DNA from: an uncultured Eubacteriales bacterium
GTDB taxonomy: Bacteria > Bacillota > Clostridia > Peptostreptococcales > Anaerovoracaceae
Direction: 5' to 3'
Assembly (NCBI GenBank): GCA_910583765.1
Contig: CAJTYS010000048.1
Span: 1 to 26,860, forward strand
DNA: 26,860 nucleotides
Part shown: positions 7,719-13,950 of the stretch, piece after piece
How the letters are laid out: the number at the start of each line of letters is the position of its first letter
How positions within the stretch are numbered: position 1 is the first letter of the stretch
The notes under the pieces: generated by a model
Databases searched by the model: none
What the model was told of the DNA's origin: nothing
The model's input: only the letters and a program-made list of their open reading frames with translations
Translations under genes and position numbers: made by a program

Positions 7719-8759
7719 TTAGATGATTTTTTTTACGATAGATATGCCGCTGGTCGTGTTAGCAAGCGTGATATTAATGATACCATTGATCAGAAAATCT
7801 TCCATATCCGAAATGAATTCAAAATCCGGGGCAAGCACTTCAGGGATGCTGCTCTGACATTTATGGATGATGACATCGCTTAATTCTGCAGTGAGTCCAG
7901 TGCCAGTAAGGACGATTTTACTGGGATTGATGATGGATATGATAGCGGTCAACGACGTGGTCAGTGCGCTAATAAGAAATTCATCCTTTGACAGATCCGT
8001 AAGAGTTTCCTCTCGTTTGGTGCCACTGGAAATGAAACTGATTTCTCCAGCCATGCTCTGATCTCCTCTGACCAGCTGTCCATTTATGATGATCCCGGAC
8101 CCTATATACATGTTTTTGGGGGCAAGGACGATAGCTAGTGATTTGTTATCAAGCTGTGGGGTTGCTTTATAATACCCCAAGGCGATCAGTTCGGTCAGTC
8201 CTTCAACGCTGACTTTCAAATCATATTTTAATGACAGGCTCTTTTCTAGCTCAACTCCCACTAGTTCGTCAATGTCGCAGACATGGACAGTGCCATTATA
8301 GCTTTTCCCGGGGATGGAAACAGTGATAGCCTTGATGTTCGGATAGCTTTGGATCAGTGAATCTAAAATGGACTCTATATTGTCTTGGGAAATGGAATCG
8401 AATTCAGATGTCTGTTCGCTGATGATTTCTCCAAAGGAATTGGCTACGATAGATTTAATGGACTTGATATTTGATTCATAAAAAATACAAAGACAGGCGA
8501 TCTGTATATAATTTTCGCTGTATTCGTATCTGTGCGCCGGCCTGCCTCCGCTGGAAGCCTGCAGTTCCCGTTCAAAAATTTCTCCGCTCCGCAGCATATC
8601 TTTCATGATATTGCCGCAAGTAGCGATGCTGAGACCGGTGGAATCGGCGATTTCATTCCTTGTCGCAATTCTTATCTTTCTAAAACAAGAACGCACGAGC
8701 TCCGTGTTCGTTTCCTTTACAATTGTCGTGTTATTGATGATTCTCTTCGCTTTTTTCAT
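7719..8759 (-). CDS. ROK-family transcriptional repressor
   Basis: A 346-residue protein from the first ATG (8759). Residues ~10-65 form a winged helix-turn-helix (TRNEIADSTGLSIATCGNIMKDML). The remainder has the ROK/ASKHA sugar-kinase fold (GSGIIINGQLVRGDQSMAGEIS region). The zinc-binding CxCGxxGC-type motif that follows in ROK kinases is absent (SSGTKREETL instead), so this is a regulator without kinase features. It is divergent from the diaminopentanoate-dehydrogenase-like gene at 8967 and probably controls it, releasing DNA on ligand binding. The start is uncertain: a perfect AGGAGG at 8802-8797 has no ATG, GTG or TTG at proper distance, and ATG 8759 has no clear site of its own. A TTG at 8834 would extend it by 25 residues. 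Confidence 0.87.
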   Translation of the reverse strand: MKKAKRIINNTTIVKETNTELVRSCFRKIRIATRNEIADSTGLSIATCGNIMKDMLRSGEIFERELQASSGGRPAHRYEYSENYIQIACLCIFYESNIKSIKSIVANSFGEIISEQTSEFDSISQDNIESILDSLIQSYPNIKAITVSIPGKSYNGTVHVCDIDELVGVELEKSLSLKYDLKVSVEGLTELIALGYYKATPQLDNKSLAIVLAPKNMYIGSGIIINGQLVRGDQSMAGEISFISSGTKREETLTDLSKDEFLISALTTSLTAIISIINPSKIVLTGTGLTAELSDVIIHKCQSSIPEVLAPDFEFISDMEDFLINGIINITLANTTSGISIVKKII

Positions 8760-8894
8760 GATCAGTAGTCGATAGTCTGTAATAGTATCGAATTTGCCTC
8801 CTAATTGAAAATAGTACAATAAAACTTCAATCAATATATCACATTGTTCCCGAGAAATCCATGTTTTTTATCACGAAATATAATTAAAAAAATA

Positions 8895-8923
8895 TTGAAA
8901 ATAGTAAAAATAAGTGTTATTAT
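8895..8923 (+). promoter_or_regulatory. Promoter of the first DAPDH-like gene
   Basis: TTGAAA at 8895-8900 and TATTAT at 8918-8923 (17-base spacer) lie about 45 bases before the start at 8967. The 207-base divergent gap to the ROK gene is AT-rich and is where the ROK protein would be expected to bind. Confidence 0.7.
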
Positions 8924-8966
8924 AAATAGAAATCAAAACAAAGCACAAGAAAGAAGAGGTGTGGTC

Positions 8967-10046
8967 ATGGAAAGAAAAATAAGATTTGCCCAGTTTGGTT
9001 GCGGGAAAATGGGCGTTCATACAGCGAGATTCGCTATGGAAAAGGGTGCGGAACTTGTGGCGGCACTGGATGTGAATCCGGCGATCATTGGCAAAGACGC
9101 GGGCGCGCATTTTGGAATCGCTGATACAGGAGTTAAGATTTCAAATGTATCGGAGGCTGACCGTGTTTTCAAGGAAACGATGCCAGATGTGTGCGTCATT
9201 ACCACAATGAGTTTGATGAAGGATGTGAAAGAAGCCATGCTGGTCTGCGCCAGGAATGGAGTAAATGCCATTACCACTTGCGAGGAGGCGATTTTTCCCT
9301 GGAATTCCTCTCCTGCTATAACTGCGGAAATAGACGCGGTAGCGAAAGAGCATAACTGCACGATCACAGGAACGGGCGGCAATGAAACCCAGTACGCGGG
9401 CATATTTGGCCTTTATGGTGGAGCGACTCCCAAGACTGATAAAATCGTAGCTAAGGCCCAGTACAACGTTGATGATTACGGTATAGCGCTGGCCAAGGGC
9501 CACGGCGTGGGCCTTACTGCAGAAGACTTTGAAAAAGAAATCGCTGCCGCTGATCATATATCAGAGGAAGAACGGCAGGCCTTGATCGAAAAGGGTGAAT
9601 TCCTGCCATCCTATGTGTGGAACACTAACGGATGGATCTGCGATTACCTGGGGCTGACGGTGAAATCTCAGGTTCAAAAATGCGTCCCGAAGTTTGCGGA
9701 CAAGGATATTTTCTCTAAGACCCTGGATCGGGTGATCCCTGCGGGAGAAGCCATTGGCATGGGCGCTGTCTGCGTTACGGAAACCGAAGAAGGCATAACC
9801 ATCGAAGCGGAATGCGTGGGCATCGTGTATGATGAAAAGGATGAAGACGTGTACACGTCACTGACTTGGGGGACTCCGGATACGGATATTACTGTAAAAA
9901 AACCGGATACCGTTGAGATGACCTGCGCTACGATTGTTAACAGGATTCCTGACGTGATAAACGCCAGGCCGGGCTATGTGACCACGAGCCAAATGCCTGT
10001 CCTAAAATACAGGGCAAAAGAGCTGAACCAATATTGCAATTGCTGA
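8967..10046 (+). CDS. 2,4-diaminopentanoate dehydrogenase-like NAD(P) oxidoreductase 1
   Basis: A 359-residue enzyme with an N-terminal Rossmann domain of the dihydrodipicolinate-reductase type (FGCGKMG, GxGxxG at residues 11-16). The acid at the end of beta-strand 2 (ALDVNP, Asp35) suggests NAD(H). VNAITTCEEAIFPW and the C-terminal IVNRIPDVINARPGYVTT match the 2,4-diaminopentanoate dehydrogenase (Ord) family, which oxidatively deaminates an amine in ornithine fermentation. The family's GTG-x-N-P-G-F loop, as I recall it, is changed to GTGGNETQY here, so the substrate is probably different. The start matches the same-length paralogue at 17628; the ribosome-binding site is AAGAGGTG. It stands alone between its own promoter and a terminator. 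I infer that it reduces or deaminates a product of one of the GREs. Confidence 0.85.
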   Translation: MERKIRFAQFGCGKMGVHTARFAMEKGAELVAALDVNPAIIGKDAGAHFGIADTGVKISNVSEADRVFKETMPDVCVITTMSLMKDVKEAMLVCARNGVNAITTCEEAIFPWNSSPAITAEIDAVAKEHNCTITGTGGNETQYAGIFGLYGGATPKTDKIVAKAQYNVDDYGIALAKGHGVGLTAEDFEKEIAAADHISEEERQALIEKGEFLPSYVWNTNGWICDYLGLTVKSQVQKCVPKFADKDIFSKTLDRVIPAGEAIGMGAVCVTETEEGITIEAECVGIVYDEKDEDVYTSLTWGTPDTDITVKKPDTVEMTCATIVNRIPDVINARPGYVTTSQMPVLKYRAKELNQYCNC

Positions 10047-10069
10047 ATCATTGATATACTTGAAAAAGG

Positions 10070-10106
10070 GCCCGCACAAATGCTGAGATTTTGTGCGGGC
10101 TCTTTT
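10070..10106 (+). terminator. Terminator after DAPDH-like gene 1
   Basis: GCCCGCACAAA (10070-10080) pairs perfectly with TTTGTGCGGGC (10090-10100) around a 9-base loop, followed by TCTTTT. This is a strong intrinsic terminator. Confidence 0.9.
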
Positions 10107-10127
10107 CAATTCCATGTTGCTTGCGTT

Positions 10128-10262
10128 TTACCGGCAATATCCTTTGCCCATGTCGTCCGCAGCGAGCATCGCCTGATAGATGTTAACTGCTGAAACAGGA
10201 AAAGGCATGTTTTTAAAAGCCCCTTCTGCGGCCGCCTCAGCAACAGGCTTTGTCGATGGTTT
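10128..10262 (-). pseudogene. C-terminal remnant of a beta-hydroxyacid dehydrogenase
   Basis: On the minus strand, a frame of about 44 codons ends at TAA (10130-10128). It reads, in part, FKNMPFPVSAVNIYQAMLAA and then DDMGKGYCR. The pattern PFPVSAVNIYQ...GKG is like the last helices of 3-hydroxyisobutyrate/tartronate-semialdehyde reductase type enzymes. Upstream (above 10262) the sequence becomes AT-rich and no N-terminal domain or start is found. It appears to be the surviving tail of a gene otherwise deleted. The stretch from 10047 to 10386 otherwise holds only the terminator at 10070 and the promoter at 10297. Confidence 0.5.
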
Positions 10263-10296
10263 CCAAATAAAAAATGATAAAACTATAACAAAGGTA

Positions 10297-10325
10297 TTTA
10301 CTTATAGTCCATTTAAAGATATAAT
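10297..10325 (+). promoter_or_regulatory. Promoter of the imine-reductase-like gene
   Basis: TTTACT at 10297-10302 and TATAAT at 10320-10325 have a 17-base spacer, about 60 bases ahead of the start at 10387. Confidence 0.7.
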
Positions 10326-10386
10326 TATTAAAACAATAATCATAATATTTATTTTAATGAAAAATTTATTTGTCAAGGAGGTAAAC

Positions 10387-11253
10387 ATGAAGAAAGTAAC
10401 GGTTGTTGGTTGTGGAGTGATGGGCAGCGCGCTGATCAACGCATTGATGAAAGCTGGTTTTGAGGTGACCATTGTCGATCTCAATGAGGAAGCCGCTGAA
10501 AAATTTGTAAAGCAGGGAGCTCATTATGCATCTGACTTAAGTGAAGCGACAGATGTTGACTGCATTGTCTTGAATCTTCCCACTCATGAAATCGCCAGAG
10601 CGGTTGTCGCTGGTGCGGATGCGGATAAATTGAAAGGAAAGACGCTGGTCAACACGACGACCTCATCACCTAGTGAAGTTCTCGATATGGACCAGCTCTG
10701 CGCTGGACTGGGAATCGTTTATCTTGACGCGAAGATCGAAGTCTATCCGGGAGACATCGGCACGCCTGCGGGATATCTGGTGTATTCCGGCAGCGAGATG
10801 GCGTTCAATGAGACAAAGCCAGCGCTGGAAGCCTTTGGGAAGGCCGTTTATCTGGGCGAGGACGTTGTTGGAGCCAGCGTTACGGACCTGGCGGTGCTGC
10901 AGGTGCACTTTACAGCGATCGCAGGTCTTGCCGAAGCTGCGGCGTTTTGCATTAAAAACAACTATTCTGTTCAGAAATTCGTGGATCAGACCCGCGAGAT
11001 CCTGCCAATCATGCTGGAAGGAAATTTGCGCTCTTTTGGCGAAGAGCTGGCGGACTATCAGGGTACCTTTGAGGATGCGAGCGAATGCACTTTAAATATA
11101 GAGGCCACGGCAGAGGAAACCATTATCAAGGCCCTGAATGAAGCGGGAGTGAAGACTCCTTGCGGAGATTCCGTGCTCAAGCTGTTCAAAGACGGCATCC
11201 AAAAGGGAAACGCTGGCAAAAATGTTTGCTCTATAGTGAATGAGTTGATTTAA
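10387..11253 (+). CDS. Imine reductase-like NAD(P)-dependent oxidoreductase (6PGDH/beta-HAD superfamily)
   Basis: A 288-residue protein. The N-terminal Rossmann domain carries VVGCGVMGSAL (GxGxxG at residues 8-13). Next come VLNLPT and LVNTTTSSP, and YLDAKIEVYPGDIGTPAGYLVYSG (residues ~112-135). That last segment is typical of imine reductases (IREDs), which reduce cyclic imines to amines. The inter-domain helix begins with VTDLAVLQ; Asp167 sits where IREDs often have their catalytic acid. Asp31 ends beta-strand 2, whereas classical IREDs use NADPH with a basic or polar residue there, so NADH preference is likely. The start follows AAGGAGG (10375-10381). It has its own promoter and terminator inside the GRE locus, where a cyclic imine would be a natural dehydration or deamination product. 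A plain hydroxyacid dehydrogenase role is less likely but possible. Confidence 0.82.
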   Translation: MKKVTVVGCGVMGSALINALMKAGFEVTIVDLNEEAAEKFVKQGAHYASDLSEATDVDCIVLNLPTHEIARAVVAGADADKLKGKTLVNTTTSSPSEVLDMDQLCAGLGIVYLDAKIEVYPGDIGTPAGYLVYSGSEMAFNETKPALEAFGKAVYLGEDVVGASVTDLAVLQVHFTAIAGLAEAAAFCIKNNYSVQKFVDQTREILPIMLEGNLRSFGEELADYQGTFEDASECTLNIEATAEETIIKALNEAGVKTPCGDSVLKLFKDGIQKGNAGKNVCSIVNELI

Positions 11254-11277
11254 CGAAGCGACTAATCACATAAAATG

Positions 11278-11307
11278 TAAATGGCGGCCGGAATAGGCCG
11301 CTGTTTA
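11278..11307 (+). terminator. Terminator after the imine-reductase-like gene
   Basis: A 12-bp stem with a GC-rich core (GCGGCC 11284-11289 with GGCCGC 11296-11301), extended outward by A-T and two G-U pairs, is followed by a short T-rich tail. Confidence 0.65.
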
Positions 11308-11375
11308 TGTTTCAGAAGCAGGGGCTGCTGCAGTTAGTTTGCCGTTTGAATAGAAAAAATGTCAGAAATTTAACT

Positions 11376-11392
11376 AAATGTAGTTGACATTT
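11376..11392. promoter_or_regulatory. Possible operator overlapping the GRE2 -35 box
   Basis: The inverted repeat AAATGT-N5-ACATTT covers TTGACA of the GRE2 promoter. A dimeric regulator bound here would occlude the -35 box. I find no identical copy at the other promoters, so support is weak. Confidence 0.3.
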
Positions 11393-11412
11393 GGAATATT
11401 TAAATATATACT
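11384..11412 (+). promoter_or_regulatory. Promoter of the GRE2-GRE3-activase operon
   Basis: TTGACA at 11384-11389 and TATACT at 11407-11412 with a 17-base spacer. The leader to the start at 11486 is about 70 bases and AT-rich. No strong terminator is seen from here until 21260, so this promoter may drive six genes. Confidence 0.82.
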
Positions 11413-11485
11413 TACAATAAGAGTTATGCAAAGTGTATATTTAAAGATTTTAAAGATGATGATTCTATTTAAGGAGGTAAAAACC

Positions 11486-13936
11486 ATGGGCAGCGCGACA
11501 TGTAAAGAAAAGAAATCAAGACTATACGCCAATGCCAATACGGAGAAGTTGAAAGACAGAGGATGCAATGAAAGAGTGCAAAGATTAAGGCGTCAGTTCT
11601 TTCAGAATATCCCAACCTTTACAGCGGAAAGAGCCGCTTTGATCACCAAGGTATTTAAAGAAACGGAAGGGCAGCCGTGGATCCTTCGCAGAGCCAAGTT
11701 CTTTGCGGAATACTGCGCCACAAAGCCCATTGTCATACAGCAGGATGAGCTGATCATAGGCAACAACTCTCCAATGAATCGGGGAGTGAACGGATATCCC
11801 GAAACAAACTACGAATGGGAAAATGATCTGGATACCTTTGAAACCAGAGAAATCGACCCTTTACGGACAACGCCGGAAGTAATCAAAGAATACAGAGAAG
11901 AAATTTTACCATACTGGCACGGAAGATCGCTCAGAGCGCACTGCCAGGGGCATATGCCTGAATGGGTAAGGGAGCTGGCCACAGGATCAGACCTAATCGA
12001 TGCTGAAATCAAGCAGTCCTATGGATGGGGACACGCGCACCCGGGTTATGGCACCATCTGGGTACGTGACGGGTTCAAAGGCATCCAGGAGAGAGCCCTG
12101 ACGCAAATGGAAAAGATCGATTATGAAAAGCCGGGAGACATGAAGCATATGGAACTGCTCCAGGCCGCAGTGATCTGCTGCGATGCGATGAGAGTGTTCG
12201 GGCAAAGACATGCTGCGGAATGCCGCAGACTGGCACAGCTGGAAACTAATGAAGAAAGAAAAGCGGAATTGAACAGGATGGCCGCGGTGTGTGACCGGGT
12301 TCCGTGGGAACCGCCAAGGAACTTTCACGAAGCGCTCCAGGGAATCTTTTTCTGTCAGGTGGGATCAATCATGGAGCAGAGCGGCGCTGCCTGCGGCGTA
12401 GGAAGATTAGACCAGTATCTCTACCCATTCTACCAGCAGGATATCGCTTCTGGAGCGGAAACCAGAGAATCAGCGTTAGAAAAAATCGAATGTTTCTTCA
12501 TTAAAGAAGGTGAAAACATTCAGCTGAACGATAATGGCACTGCTGAGTTCTTTGGCGGGTACACCTACTTTATGGCCCTGAACATCGGCGGCATCACGCC
12601 TGATGGAAAAGATGCGGTCAATGATCTTACTTATATGATGCTGGATGCGGAAAATGACATCCGCCTTCAGAATCCGAATCTGGTGGCTCGCATGAATCAG
12701 AAAAACCCTGAGGAGTATTACAAAAGGGTCGCTGAAATGGTCCGTGAAGGCACAGGATTTCCACAGGTGCACAATGATGAGGTGGGTATCCAGCAGATGC
12801 TCCTTTGTGGAACCACAATAGAAGAAGCCCGTGATTATGAAGTGGAAGGCTGCACGGAAAGCTTGATAAACGGAAAGATGTGGAAATACAGCGACGCGGG
12901 GCAGGTCAATATGCCGGCAGCCATTGAAATGGTCCTGAACAGAGGTTACTGTACGTACGCACAGAACGCCGGAAAGAAGAGGGGCGTGGATACCGGAGCA
13001 TTGGAAGATTTAAAGACTTATGAAGATTTTGAAAAGGCCGTGTTCGCCCAGCTGCACCATCTGATCTATGTCCTGATGATCGCCAACAGGTATGCGCAGA
13101 GAGCCCATGAAGAGGCCCAGGGATATCCTTACACCAACTGCCTGTACGAAGGCCCTTTTGAAAAGGGACGCGAATACGCCGCGGGCGGAGCCAAATACGC
13201 CACAGGATTTTCGCCGTCCTGTGTAGGTCTCGCGGATATCGCCAACTCCCTAGCCGCAGTGAAAATGATGGTTTATGAAGAAAAACAGCTGACCTTGGAG
13301 GAAATGGCGGAGCTGTGCAGAACGAACTTTGAAGGCAAAGAAAACGTGCGTCTCATGCTAGTGAACAAGGTGCCGAAATATGGAAACGATGATTCATACG
13401 TAGATGAACTGGCAAGACACGTGGCTGACTTTCTTGTGAAAGACATTGAAACCCACTATGACATCTATGGAAACAAGTGTCAGAGCTCCATGTATCCGGT
13501 AGCCGCCAATACGCCTCTGGGCAAGGCCATAGGCGCGCTTCCGTCAGGAAGAAAAGCGGGAGTCCCTCTGGCGGATGGCATATCACCGTCACAAGGCACG
13601 GACAAATCCCCGACAGAGGTCATCAAGTCCGTGACAGCTTACGATCATGTAAAGCATCTGAACGGAAATCTTCTGAACATGAAGTTTAGCCCATCAACGC
13701 TGGCCGGAGACCTGGGCGTGAAACGCTGGGTATCCCTGCTCAAGACATTCTTTGACATGGGTGGATGGCACCTGCAGTGTAATGTGATCGGAGATGAAAC
13801 ATTAAAGGACGCGCAGAAACATCCTGACGAATATCCAGATCTCATGGTAAGAGTGGCCGGCTACAGCGCTTACTGGAACGCGCTTTGCACAGAAACGCAA
13901 AACGAAATCATCAGCCGCCATGCGCATAATTTTTAA
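11486..13936 (+). CDS. Glycyl radical enzyme 2 (divergent, GCTE type)
   Basis: An 816-residue GRE that differs most from the other three. The active-site loop is VEGCTESLINGK with Cys456 and Glu458, so it keeps Cys-x-Glu but has Thr-Glu-Ser where the others have Val-Glu-Pro. The glycine loop RVAGYSAYW (Gly792) is intact. It lacks the W-x-E-G-x-R motif; the aligned places hold Tyr468, Asp470 and Gln473. Its N-terminal part (LPYWHGRSLRAHCQGHMPEW, PGYGTIWVRDGFKGI) looks more like common dehydratase-type GREs. The start at 11486 is fixed by AAGGAGG; the frame is open further upstream but covers the promoter. GRE3 begins 14 bases after its stop, so the two are translated together. It probably acts on a different substrate or step of the same pathway. 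Product unknown. Confidence 0.93.
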   Translation: MGSATCKEKKSRLYANANTEKLKDRGCNERVQRLRRQFFQNIPTFTAERAALITKVFKETEGQPWILRRAKFFAEYCATKPIVIQQDELIIGNNSPMNRGVNGYPETNYEWENDLDTFETREIDPLRTTPEVIKEYREEILPYWHGRSLRAHCQGHMPEWVRELATGSDLIDAEIKQSYGWGHAHPGYGTIWVRDGFKGIQERALTQMEKIDYEKPGDMKHMELLQAAVICCDAMRVFGQRHAAECRRLAQLETNEERKAELNRMAAVCDRVPWEPPRNFHEALQGIFFCQVGSIMEQSGAACGVGRLDQYLYPFYQQDIASGAETRESALEKIECFFIKEGENIQLNDNGTAEFFGGYTYFMALNIGGITPDGKDAVNDLTYMMLDAENDIRLQNPNLVARMNQKNPEEYYKRVAEMVREGTGFPQVHNDEVGIQQMLLCGTTIEEARDYEVEGCTESLINGKMWKYSDAGQVNMPAAIEMVLNRGYCTYAQNAGKKRGVDTGALEDLKTYEDFEKAVFAQLHHLIYVLMIANRYAQRAHEEAQGYPYTNCLYEGPFEKGREYAAGGAKYATGFSPSCVGLADIANSLAAVKMMVYEEKQLTLEEMAELCRTNFEGKENVRLMLVNKVPKYGNDDSYVDELARHVADFLVKDIETHYDIYGNKCQSSMYPVAANTPLGKAIGALPSGRKAGVPLADGISPSQGTDKSPTEVIKSVTAYDHVKHLNGNLLNMKFSPSTLAGDLGVKRWVSLLKTFFDMGGWHLQCNVIGDETLKDAQKHPDEYPDLMVRVAGYSAYWNALCTETQNEIISRHAHNF

Positions 13937-13950
13937 AGGAGGATACGAGC

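Noticed and set aside
10180..10386. A 69-residue N-terminal extension of the imine-reductase-like protein.
   Set aside because: It runs across the promoter (10297-10325) and the minus-strand pseudogene. The Rossmann strand begins right at ATG 10387, which has a strong AAGGAGG site.
11384..11485. A 34-residue N-terminal extension of GRE2.
   Set aside because: The stretch contains the TTGACA/TATACT promoter itself, and AAGGAGG directly precedes ATG 11486.
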